Shown here: positions 1-5,321 of the stretch, piece after piece
Position numbering within the stretch: position 1 is the stretch's first letter
Layout: each line of letters begins with the position of its first letter
NCBI GenBank assembly: GCA_023511325.1
Contig: JAIMBU010000262.1
Coordinates: forward strand, 1 to 5,321
Length of the DNA: 5,321 nucleotides
Source of the DNA: Gorillibacterium sp.
GTDB lineage: Bacteria; Bacillota; Bacilli; Paenibacillales; NBRC-103111
Reading direction: 5' to 3'
Translations under genes and position numbers: made by a program
The notes under the pieces: generated by a model
What the model was told of the DNA's origin: nothing
The model's database searches: none
The model's input: only the letters and a program-made list of their open reading frames with translations

Positions 1-1325
1 GTGTGTTGGTTCCGGTATCAAGCTTTTTATTGCAGCGGTTTACGACAAGACAGCTTTTTATTACGGCGCTTTGTTTCTCTATTTCGGGGGCATTCGTTGC
101 CGCTCTTGCGCCTAGCTTTGGTGTATTGATGACAGCGCGAGTCATCCAAGCCGTGGGTACGGGGATTCTTCTCCCACTGATGTTTAATACCGTCCTGCTC
201 ATTTTCCCGATAGCGAAAAGGGGGGCCGCAATGGGATTGATCGGGCTGGTGATTATGTTTGCTCCGGCTGTCGGACCGACCATATCTGGACTGCTTATTC
301 ATGGGCTGGGCTGGAGTTGGATATTCTGGATATCGATTCCTTTCTTAGTGCTTTCACTTGTTTGTGGTATTCTATTCATGCAAAATGTAACCACTCCAAC
401 AAAGCCTAAATTCGATATTCTTTCGATTGCTTTATCCACGCTTGGCTTTGGTGGTATTGTATTTGGCTTTAGTAGCTCAGGCGATGGCGGCTGGAATAGC
501 CCTAAAGTGATTGCTTCACTCAGTATTGGTGGGATTGCGCTTGTTTTATTTGTTCTTCGCCAACTGACACTTAAGAAGCCGATGATCAACCTGAGCGCAT
601 TTAAATATCCCATGTTTACCATTGGGGTGCTGATGGTGTTCACCTGCATGCTGATCATTCTCTCCTCTGCGTTAATTCTGCCGATGTATTTGCAAGAGGG
701 TTTTGGATTGTCTGCATTATACGCAGGATTGATCCTGCTACCCGGTGGAGTGTTAAACGGATTAACCGCTCCTTTAACGGGAAGACTTTTTGATAAATAT
801 GGTCCGAGATGGTTGGTTATTCCTGGACTAATTCTTGTGGCTGTCGCGCTTTGGTTTTTCTCAAATATTACGGTAGCTTCCGCTACGGTTCTTGTTATTG
901 TTCTCCATTCAATGTTGATGATTGGGATTTCAATGATTATGATGCCCGCCCAGACCAATGGGATGAATCAACTCCCACGCGAGCTGTATCCTGATGGTGC
1001 AGCGATTATGAACACGTTGCAGCAGGTTGCCGGTGCAATTGGCACAGCACTTGCCGTCAGCATTATGATGGCGGGCCAAACGAAGTTTCTGGAGAAGGCT
1101 GTGAACCCAACCGAACCAGCGATTGGGCTGCAAGCCTATACAGCAGGCGTTCAAGCAGTATTCCTCTTTGCTTTGGTTATCGCTTTCCTTGGTCTGATCA
1201 TCGCCCCTATTCATGAAACGGGTAAAGGGTCAACATTAACTTATAAGGTTAACGCAACGTTTCATTCCATTAAGAAACGGTTGAGCAGATTTTACTCTGT
1301 TCAACCGTTTTCCATGTCTCGTTAA
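1..1325 (+). CDS. MFS drug-efflux transporter, DHA2 (EmrB/QacA, 14-helix) family, 5'-truncated by the window
   Basis: Integral membrane proton-driven exporter, probably of drugs or other amphipathic compounds. About 440 residues are visible, reading in frame from base 3. The GTG at base 3 is not a believable start because the protein opens inside the second helix, just before a motif A-like loop (SSFLLQRFTTRQLF, residues 6-19). Roughly 50-60 N-terminal residues, with helix 1 and part of helix 2, must lie upstream. About twelve hydrophobic segments follow, fitting helices 3-14. The motif B arginine is R46 (RVIQAVGTG). Motif C, the antiporter motif of helix 5, is at about 88-97 (PAVGPTISGL). 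A second-half motif A-like loop, GRLFDKYGPR, is at 260-269. The C-terminal tail (about 405-440) is short and basic. The sequence resembles LmrB-type lincomycin-resistance pumps of Bacillus, but substrate cannot be inferred. The gene converges on the glycosyltransferase, and its last codons form a hairpin. Confident for family, low for substrate. Confidence 0.93.
   Translation, partial: VLVPVSSFLLQRFTTRQLFITALCFSISGAFVAALAPSFGVLMTARVIQAVGTGILLPLMFNTVLLIFPIAKRGAAMGLIGLVIMFAPAVGPTISGLLIHGLGWSWIFWISIPFLVLSLVCGILFMQNVTTPTKPKFDILSIALSTLGFGGIVFGFSSSGDGGWNSPKVIASLSIGGIALVLFVLRQLTLKKPMINLSAFKYPMFTIGVLMVFTCMLIILSSALILPMYLQEGFGLSALYAGLILLPGGVLNGLTAPLTGRLFDKYGPRWLVIPGLILVAVALWFFSNITVASATVLVIVLHSMLMIGISMIMMPAQTNGMNQLPRELYPDGAAIMNTLQQVAGAIGTALAVSIMMAGQTKFLEKAVNPTEPAIGLQAYTAGVQAVFLFALVIAFLGLIIAPIHETGKGSTLTYKVNATFHSIKKRLSRFYSVQPFSMSR
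1275..1310. terminator. Hairpin within the transporter 3' end, candidate bidirectional terminator
   Basis: Arms 1275-1288 and 1297-1310 are complementary over 14 positions around an 8-base loop. On the plus-strand RNA the only non-Watson-Crick pair is a G-U (1285 with 1300); on the minus-strand RNA this becomes an A-C mismatch. T runs after the stem are short: four T on the plus side (1308-1311) and a broken GTTTCTT on the minus side. It lies before the transporter stop codon, so it is also coding. Position between two convergent genes, and the lack of a better hairpin in 1326-1412, make a shared terminator the simplest reading. The weak U tracts keep confidence moderate. Confidence 0.5.
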
Positions 1326-1412
1326 TTCCATCTCGGATTCATTACCCTTGCGAACAAAGATAACACTTCGCAAATATCTGGAGCAGCAACATGCCTCCAT
1401 GCTTATTCGTCA

Positions 1413-2570
1413 CTATGCGGTAAAGATCTCCGCCCGCTTCTTAGTACGCCGAGCTTCCGTAATTTCTTCATAATCATTAATGAGTCCATCAAAAACACTT
1501 TCCCAAGAGCGGCCAAGCGCTTGCCGCCGGGCCTCGAGGCCCATAGCTGCCAACTGCTTGGGCTGGTTCGCCCATATGCAGATCTCACGAACCAAAGCCT
1601 CCGACTGTCGAGGTTCAACCATTATGCCGGTTCGCCCGGGTAATACCAGATCTCTTACACCGCCTGCATCCGCGGCAATGACGGGCAGTCCTGAGGCCAT
1701 TGCCTCAAGGACGACGTTACCGAAGGTTTCCGTACTGGAGGGAAACACGAACAGATCTGCCGAGGCATACAGCTGCGCAAGCTCTTCGCCATACTTGTAG
1801 CCGGTAAACGTGACATTGCGCGGGGCTTGCGTCCGCAGCTCCGGCAGAAGTGGGCCGTCTCCTACAATCAGCCAATGAATCTGTGCTTGCATGGATTCGG
1901 GTAGCTTTTGCATGGCGAGAGCGAGAGTAGCAATGTCTTTCTCCGGAGCAATCCGACCCACATAAAGCAGCAGCAGAGGGGCAGTAATTCCATAGCGCTC
2001 GCGCACATCCTCACTGCGCTTCTCCGGCGTATACAGTTGGCAATCTATTCCTCTGGACCAGAGCTTAAGTCGGCTAAAACCCTGCAAACGCAATGAATTT
2101 ATCGTTTCAAGAGATGGGGCAAGGGTAGCATCGCAGGATTGATGAAACCATTTCATGTACTTCCAATAGAGCGGAACCATTCTTTTCAACCGATAATATT
2201 CAAGGTAACGGTCGAAATGGGTATGGTAGGAAGTAACATGCGGGAGATTGTATCGATGCGCCAAGCGGAGTCCACACAAGCCGATATTAAAGGGGGTTGC
2301 CATATGAAGCAAATCGGGCTGAAAGGCATTCAGTTGGTTGCGTATAGAGAGCATGCTCGGCAGTGCGAGCCTACACTCGGGGTACAGTAAGAAAGGAATG
2401 CTGGCAATAGGGCGGATCGGGGCAGCATAACTGTCTTCCGGGGCGGATTTCGGAGTGAATAGCAGATGCTCTATGCCGCGGCGGTGCAAATGCTTGGTTA
2501 ACCGATAAAGCGTGTGAGCAACCCCGTTCGTTTGTGGAAAAAAGGTGTCCGTAAATAATGCCAGACGCAT
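1413..2570 (-). CDS. Glycosyltransferase family 4 (GT-B fold, MgtA-like)
   Basis: Cytoplasmic or membrane-associated retaining glycosyltransferase of 385 residues, a normal full length for the family. The N-terminal acceptor domain opens with a beta strand and glycine-rich loop (LFTDTFFPQTNGVAHTLYRL, residues 5-24) and carries SYHTHFDRYLEYY at about 114-126. The C-terminal nucleotide-sugar domain begins near residue 198. It contains VGRIAPEKD (204-212, with R206 and K211 as expected phosphate-binding residues), the GDGP turn (237-240) and the EX7E motif E281...E289 within STETFGNVVLEAMASGLPVIA. The closest family I recognise is the GDP-mannose-dependent alpha-mannosyltransferase/glycolipid MgtA-like group. 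A lipid acceptor such as diacylglycerol or a glycolipid is plausible but inferred. No signal peptide or membrane helix is visible. ATG at 2570 is chosen because AGGAGG (2583-2578 on the minus strand) lies 7 bases upstream. It is transcribed alone in this window, divergently from the NIPSNAP unit, with a highly charged C-terminal tail (about 369-381). Confidence 0.94.
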   Translation of the reverse strand: MRLALFTDTFFPQTNGVAHTLYRLTKHLHRRGIEHLLFTPKSAPEDSYAAPIRPIASIPFLLYPECRLALPSMLSIRNQLNAFQPDLLHMATPFNIGLCGLRLAHRYNLPHVTSYHTHFDRYLEYYRLKRMVPLYWKYMKWFHQSCDATLAPSLETINSLRLQGFSRLKLWSRGIDCQLYTPEKRSEDVRERYGITAPLLLLYVGRIAPEKDIATLALAMQKLPESMQAQIHWLIVGDGPLLPELRTQAPRNVTFTGYKYGEELAQLYASADLFVFPSSTETFGNVVLEAMASGLPVIAADAGGVRDLVLPGRTGIMVEPRQSEALVREICIWANQPKQLAAMGLEARRQALGRSWESVFDGLINDYEEITEARRTKKRAEIFTA

Positions 2571-2614
2571 AGATTCCCCTCCTCATACACTTGTTGCACT
2601 GAGCATAACAGGGA

Positions 2615-2644
2615 ATTATTTGCTGGGAGTTAACAGGATGTTAA
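2615..2644 (-). promoter_or_regulatory. Candidate sigma-A promoter for the glycosyltransferase
   Basis: Read on the minus strand, TTAACA (2644-2639) matches TTGACA at five of six positions and AATAAT (2620-2615) matches TATAAT at five of six, with an 18-base spacer. Transcription would start near 2608, about 38 bases before the ATG and upstream of its AGGAGG. Chosen by eye from a single sequence, so the call is tentative. Confidence 0.45.
2630..2644. promoter_or_regulatory. Palindrome TTAACA-GGA-TGTTAA, candidate operator
   Basis: A perfect 6-bp inverted repeat with a 3-base centre. Its right arm is the -35 box of the candidate glycosyltransferase promoter, a position where a bound dimeric repressor would block RNA polymerase. 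No regulator gene is in the window, so the binding protein is unknown. Six-base arms in AT-rich DNA can occur by chance. Confidence 0.35.
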
Positions 2645-2707
2645 GCTAGTTGTAACAATGCAGGGTTCAGCTATCGTAGAAGTCCCACAGAACATGAAAA
2701 AGAACAT

Positions 2708-2725
2708 AAATATTCATGCATATTT
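2708..2725. repeat. AT-rich inverted repeat AAATAT-N6-ATATTT
   Basis: Perfect 6-bp arms at 2708-2713 and 2720-2725 around TCATGC. They are immediately preceded by the direct repeat AGAACAT (2689-2695 and 2701-2707). The site lies about 70 bases upstream of the plus-strand -35 box, in the range of an upstream regulatory site. Low AT-rich complexity makes chance likely. Confidence 0.25.
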
Positions 2726-2794
2726 CCAGTTTGAATACATAGAGGCGAGCATTAGCAATGAGGATTGCGCTAAACTTTGGATCTGCAGGAACGC

Positions 2795-2823
2795 TAGAGA
2801 TTCCATTTTGTAAATGATACAAT
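2795..2823 (+). promoter_or_regulatory. Candidate extended -10 promoter for the three-gene unit
   Basis: TAGAGA (2795-2800, four of six against TTGACA) is followed after 17 bases by TACAAT (2818-2823, five of six against TATAAT). A TG at 2815-2816 gives the extended -10 form TGnTACAAT typical of Gram-positive promoters. Transcription would start near 2830, about 54 bases before the ATG at 2884. Confidence 0.5.
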
Positions 2824-2868
2824 TAACATGTAGTAGCGTTAGGGCAACGTTTGAATTTTTTAATAGAT

Positions 2869-2874
2869 GGAGGG
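2869..2874 (+). promoter_or_regulatory. RBS that fixes the NIPSNAP protein start
   Basis: GGAGGG lies 9 bases before ATG 2884. A longer in-frame reading from TTG 2851 would place this RBS inside the coding sequence and add eleven residues that do not fit the family N-terminus, so ATG 2884 is preferred. Confidence 0.8.
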
Positions 2875-2883
2875 AAAGAGATC

Positions 2884-3213
2884 ATGATATATGAACTTAG
2901 GATCTACCATGCTAATCCTGGAAAAATGCAGGAGCTTAAAGCTAGGTTTAGCGACCACACGCTGCAGCTATTTGAGAAGCATGGGCTAAAGGTTACGCAG
3001 TTTTGGGAAGATATGGAGGAAGCAAATAATCGTCTTTATTATGTTATGGAACATCAGGACATGGCAGCACGGAATCAAGGGTTTGATCATTTTGGTAATG
3101 ACCCAGAATGGAAAGAGGTGCTACGCGTAACGGAACTAAACGGACCTTTATGTCATAAGGTTGACGTTGTTTATCTCAAGACAGTGCCTTTTTTTAAGGA
3201 GGATACCGAATGA
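2884..3213 (+). CDS. NIPSNAP family protein
   Basis: Small cytoplasmic protein of 109 residues, about one NIPSNAP domain (PF07978), which adopts a ferredoxin-like dimeric alpha/beta-barrel fold. The match covers nearly the whole length. The opening strand and helix are YELRIYHANPGKMQELKARF (3-22), followed by DHT and FEKHGLKVTQFW (30-41). The second half has LYYVMEHQDMAAR (51-63) and the characteristic F-x-x-DPEW-K-x-V segment (70-79). No signal peptide or membrane segment is present. Bacterial members are mostly of unknown function. The fold is shared with antibiotic-biosynthesis monooxygenases and small-molecule-binding proteins, so a role in handling a small molecule is a reasonable inference. 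The stop overlaps the next start as ATGA, so it is translationally coupled to the oxidoreductase and is the first gene of the unit. Confidence 0.9.
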   Translation: MIYELRIYHANPGKMQELKARFSDHTLQLFEKHGLKVTQFWEDMEEANNRLYYVMEHQDMAARNQGFDHFGNDPEWKEVLRVTELNGPLCHKVDVVYLKTVPFFKEDTE

Positions 3214-4193
3214 AAGCTTTAGTGCTACTGAAACCGGGAAAACCCGACACATTGGAAATGACTGAGCTGCCTGTTCCCAACCCAGGACCGGGGGAAATCC
3301 GAGTTCGCGTCCGGGCAGCAAGCTTGAACCCCATTGACTATAAGGTTTCGCAAAATGGTCATCCTGCTTGGATCTATCCGTTCGTGCTTGGCATCGATGT
3401 GGCGGGAATCGTCGATGAGGTCGGGGAAGGTGTAACCCAATGGAAATCAGGCGATCGGGTGGCTTACATCACCGATTTCACCAAGCCAGGAGGTTATGCA
3501 GAATATAACGTGACGACCGCGCACTCGGTAGCTGCCATCCCAGAGGGGATCTCCTTTGTCGAAGCAGCGGCCTTTCCTTGCGCTGGATTAACAGCTTATC
3601 AGGCTTTAATGCGCAAGATGCATATCCAACAAGGACAATCCATCCTTGTTCACGCGGGCGCCGGAGGGGTGGGGGGTTATGCCATCCAGTTGGCCAAAGC
3701 TTTTGGCGCGTCCACGATCATAACGACAGCTTCTCCAAGCAATTTCGATTATGTAAAAAGTCTGGGAGCCCAATTCGTCATTGATTACAGCCTTGAGGAT
3801 GTGCAGGAGCGGGTCAAGGAAATTACGGGTGGTGCGGGCGTGGACCTCATTCTGAACTCCCTGAATCGGGCGACCGCGCAGAAGGATTTGTCTATGCTTG
3901 CTTTCGGTGGGCAGTTGGCCTGCATAGCGGGAGCTCCGGAGAATGTTGCCGATTTCCAGCCGTCCAGCCAAACGTTTTCGCTTCACAAGCTCATGCTTGC
4001 TGGTGCCTTTGGTTCCGGCAACCGCAAGTCTGAAGAAGATCTCGCCCGAATGGCGGAGGAATTCATGCAGCTTATTCTCAGCAAGCAGGTGGTCTCGATG
4101 GTGCAGGAAGTCATCCGTTTGGAGCAAGTACCGGATGCGCTCACCCGTTTGTCGCAAAGGCATGTTCGCGGCAAAATTGTGGCTGAACTGTAG
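3210..4193 (+). CDS. Zinc-free quinone oxidoreductase-like MDR enzyme, NAD(P)-dependent
   Basis: Cytoplasmic 327-residue enzyme of the medium-chain dehydrogenase/reductase superfamily, in the NADPH:quinone reductase/zeta-crystallin-like branch; normal length. The N-terminal GroES-like domain (about 1-120) contains SLNPIDYKV (38-46), where zinc alcohol dehydrogenases carry a catalytic cysteine. It also has the GIDVAGIVDEVGEGV strand (61-75) and GDRVAY (81-86). The Rossmann domain carries the nucleotide-binding loop AGAGGVG (149-155), then LAKAFGA (161-167) and the TTAS segment (172-175) after the second strand. It ends with the family-typical HVRGKIVAEL (318-327). Without zinc ligands the expected reaction is NAD(P)H-dependent reduction of a quinone or an activated enone; the actual substrate is unknown. 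AAGGAGG (3196-3202) sits 7 bases before the ATG, which overlaps the NIPSNAP stop by four bases. The metallo-hydrolase gene follows 60 bases later. Confidence 0.94.
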   Translation: MKALVLLKPGKPDTLEMTELPVPNPGPGEIRVRVRAASLNPIDYKVSQNGHPAWIYPFVLGIDVAGIVDEVGEGVTQWKSGDRVAYITDFTKPGGYAEYNVTTAHSVAAIPEGISFVEAAAFPCAGLTAYQALMRKMHIQQGQSILVHAGAGGVGGYAIQLAKAFGASTIITTASPSNFDYVKSLGAQFVIDYSLEDVQERVKEITGGAGVDLILNSLNRATAQKDLSMLAFGGQLACIAGAPENVADFQPSSQTFSLHKLMLAGAFGSGNRKSEEDLARMAEEFMQLILSKQVVSMVQEVIRLEQVPDALTRLSQRHVRGKIVAEL

Positions 4194-4238
4194 AACGCAG
4201 GGCTACGGCTTTGACGTAGAATTGTGTTCCATGGATTG

Positions 4239-4244
4239 AGGAGG
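4239..4244 (+). promoter_or_regulatory. RBS that fixes the MBL-fold hydrolase start
   Basis: AGGAGG lies 9 bases before ATG 4254. The reading frame is open from GTG 4224, but that start would put this RBS inside the gene and has no comparable site of its own, so ATG 4254 is chosen. A 5-bp hairpin CTACG/CGTAG (4203-4219) lies between the preceding stop and this site but lacks a T run, so it does not look like a terminator. Confidence 0.8.
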
Positions 4245-4253
4245 ATCTCTCTG

Positions 4254-5102
4254 ATGAGAAATGACGACGCTAAATTTCAAGCTAGACCGCCTGCCCCTGT
4301 TCCAATTCTCACTTTAGCTTTTTCCGAATCATCCGATACGACAATCCGCTGGCTGACAGGTTCGGGGTTTCTACTCAACTGCCACGGAACCTTAATTATG
4401 ATTGATCCCGTTCTAACGATGAAGTCGGGTTCCCATGATATTTGCGAGCTAGGGATGCGTCTGCTGTCACCGCTGCCCATTCAAGCTCATGAGGTTCCAC
4501 GCTTAGATGCCGTCCTCTATACACATACCGATACCGATCACTTGGCGCCGTTGACGGCGAGGACACTTGTTCGAACTGGAGGAGTCTTCGGAGGAACGGC
4601 TGCTGTTGTTGGTAATTTGAAATCACTTGGTGTCCCTGCCAAGCAGACGCAAACCTTGAGAATCGGAGAAACTGTGCGCATAGGCACAGTTGAAATCACG
4701 CTCACCCCTGCCGACCACCCTTGGCAAGAGAAGGAACCAGAGAAGTACGGTCCTCCACATGGTCCGGAAGATTGTTGCGGCTTTCTTTTGCGTACACCAG
4801 AAGGTACGATCTGGCTCACCGGAGATACCCGTTTTCTACCTGCACACCTGCAGATGGGGCAGGTCGACGTCTTACTGTTGGACGTCTCGGATGACCCGTA
4901 CCACTTAGGAAACCAGAACGAAATTCGCTTGGCCAATCATTATGAATCGGCCATTCTCATCCCGCACCATTACGGCACTTATGATGCTCCCGACGCACTT
5001 CCTTTCAACGGAGATCCGGCGCAACTAGCTCCGAGCATTACCCATTCGGACAGCCGACTGCATATCCTTGCACCTGGAGAGGCCTTTGTGTTGGGAGGCT
5101 GA
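4254..5102 (+). CDS. MBL-fold metallo-hydrolase, UlaG-like (COG2220 type), with variant HxDxDH motif
   Basis: Predicted cytoplasmic metal-dependent hydrolase of 282 residues, resembling the UlaG lactonase/beta-lactamase-like group. The fold opens with IRWLTGSGFLLNCHGTLIMI and DPVL (31-54), the usual first strands. Expected metal site residues are H91, D93, D95 and H96 (YTHTDTDHLAPL), H155 in TPADHPW, D191 in LTGDTRF and a histidine of IPHHYGTYD (H238 or H239). The normal motif is HxHxDH; here the second histidine is Asp93, while all other ligands are present, so the enzyme is probably still metal-binding. No signal peptide is seen. The N-terminal 25 residues before the first strand are polar and proline-rich and may be flexible. 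Last gene of the unit: 60 bases after the oxidoreductase stop and followed by a strong terminator about 130 bases downstream. The substrate is unknown; ester, lactone or phosphoester hydrolysis are all possible for the superfamily. Confidence 0.9.
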   Translation: MRNDDAKFQARPPAPVPILTLAFSESSDTTIRWLTGSGFLLNCHGTLIMIDPVLTMKSGSHDICELGMRLLSPLPIQAHEVPRLDAVLYTHTDTDHLAPLTARTLVRTGGVFGGTAAVVGNLKSLGVPAKQTQTLRIGETVRIGTVEITLTPADHPWQEKEPEKYGPPHGPEDCCGFLLRTPEGTIWLTGDTRFLPAHLQMGQVDVLLLDVSDDPYHLGNQNEIRLANHYESAILIPHHYGTYDAPDALPFNGDPAQLAPSITHSDSRLHILAPGEAFVLGG

Positions 5103-5321
5103 ACGTATTTTTCCAAACGAAGCGCTATCTCTAGGAACGAGAAGTTTTTCAGGGCGAGTAAACCATAACAGGCTATTGGAAAAACTAGCGGAGAGAGTAA
5201 ATCCTTTTAGAGCATAATCTCTACAGTATAGTAAAAAGCGGCGACCTCTAAGGTCTACCGCTTTTTTTTATAAAGTGTTTTCTAATTCTGTTTTAGTGGA
5301 TGGTTTGAGAAAGGGGAGACA
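5103..5321. other. Intergenic region with terminator; no gene seen
   Basis: No supported coding sequence. Before the terminator there is a 9-bp inverted repeat TTTTTCCAA (5108-5116) / TTGGAAAAA (5176-5184) separated by 59 bases. There is also a small hairpin TAGAG-N6-CTCTA (5208-5223). After the terminator, 5271-5321 is AT-rich and ends with AAGGGGAG (5311-5318). That could be the RBS of a plus-strand gene starting just beyond the window, but it cannot be confirmed. Confidence 0.6.
5233..5269 (+). terminator. Intrinsic terminator of the NIPSNAP-MDR-MBL unit
   Basis: Outer stem AAAAAGCGG (5233-5241) pairs with CCGC plus T run (5258-5266). The inner stem GACCT (5243-5247) pairs with AGGTC (5251-5255) around a 3-base loop. 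Between the two stems lies a small internal loop (C against TA). The hairpin is followed directly by eight T (5262-5269). On the minus strand the same hairpin ends in five T, so it may also stop transcription arriving from downstream. Confidence 0.88.

Larger units (their letters stand above)
2571..2883. other. Divergent intergenic control region
   Basis: No gene is supported in these 313 bases. The region separates the minus-strand glycosyltransferase from the plus-strand NIPSNAP unit and is visibly more AT-rich than the flanking genes. It holds the glycosyltransferase RBS (2578-2583), a candidate minus-strand promoter overlapped by a palindrome (2615-2644), and a direct repeat AGAACAT at 2689-2695 and 2701-2707 (12-base period). 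It also holds an AT-rich inverted repeat (2708-2725), an imperfect hairpin TTAGCAAT/ATTGCGCTAA (2752-2773), and the candidate plus-strand promoter (2795-2823). No riboswitch or T-box-like leader was recognised. The plus-strand leader would be only about 50 bases. Confidence 0.8.

Noticed and set aside
299..958. 219-codon open frame on the minus strand
   Set aside because: Lies wholly opposite the transporter, whose protein is clearly real; the translation has no recognisable domain and low-complexity composition.
1348..1373. Inverted repeat TTGCGAA-N12-TTCGCAA between the convergent genes, considered as the terminator
   Set aside because: Stem of only 7 bp with a 12-base loop and no T run on either side; the 1275-1310 hairpin is stronger.
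2851..2883. N-terminal extension of the NIPSNAP protein from TTG 2851
   Set aside because: It would bury the GGAGGG RBS in the coding sequence, and the extra eleven residues do not belong to the family domain, which starts at MIYELRIY.
3606..4163. 185-codon open frame on the minus strand
   Set aside because: Antisense to the oxidoreductase Rossmann domain and C-terminus; no family resemblance.
4203..4219. Hairpin CTACG-N7-CGTAG between the oxidoreductase and hydrolase genes, considered as an internal terminator
   Set aside because: Short stem and no T tract after it; the following gene has a strong RBS and fits co-transcription.
4538..4936. 132-codon open frame on the minus strand
   Set aside because: Antisense to the MBL-fold hydrolase core; cysteine- and serine-rich shadow translation without a domain.
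1..5321. CRISPR array, tRNA, rRNA, insertion sequence or prophage signals
   Set aside because: No regularly spaced repeats, no cloverleaf-like sequence, no transposase or phage-type protein and no target-site duplications were seen on either strand.

Overview
The window reads as chromosomal DNA of a Gram-positive, Firmicutes-type bacterium. The ribosome binding sites are strong AGGAGG-type sequences 7 to 9 bases before ATG, base composition is moderate, and the protein types resemble Paenibacillus/Bacillus-group proteins. The genus is an inference; no rRNA or other taxonomic marker is present.

Layout. Bases 1-1325 (+) hold the 3' part of a 14-helix drug-efflux transporter of the MFS DHA2 (EmrB/QacA/LmrB-like) type, cut at its 5' end by the window edge. 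It converges on a family 4 glycosyltransferase at 1413-2570 (-). A 14-bp hairpin inside the last codons of the transporter gene (1275-1310) is the best candidate for a shared terminator. The 313-base region 2571-2883 is a divergent control region. It holds a candidate minus-strand promoter whose -35 box lies inside a 15-base palindrome, and a candidate extended -10 promoter for the plus strand.

The plus-strand promoter leads into a compact three-gene unit: a NIPSNAP-family small protein (2884-3213), a zinc-free quinone-oxidoreductase-like MDR enzyme (3210-4193, overlapping the previous stop by ATGA), and a UlaG-like metallo-beta-lactamase-fold hydrolase (4254-5102). A clear intrinsic terminator with eight T residues stands at 5233-5269.

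How the genes may work together. The first two genes of the unit are translationally coupled, and the third follows after 60 bases with no terminator, so the three are probably co-transcribed. An NAD(P)H-dependent reductase, a dimeric alpha/beta-barrel-type protein and a metal-dependent hydrolase together suggest small-molecule conversion or detoxification, but the substrate cannot be read from the sequence. The efflux pump and glycosyltransferase belong to separate transcription units. I see no mobile element, CRISPR array, tRNA or rRNA. The most unusual single feature is an HxDxDH metal-binding motif in the hydrolase where the fold normally has HxHxDH.
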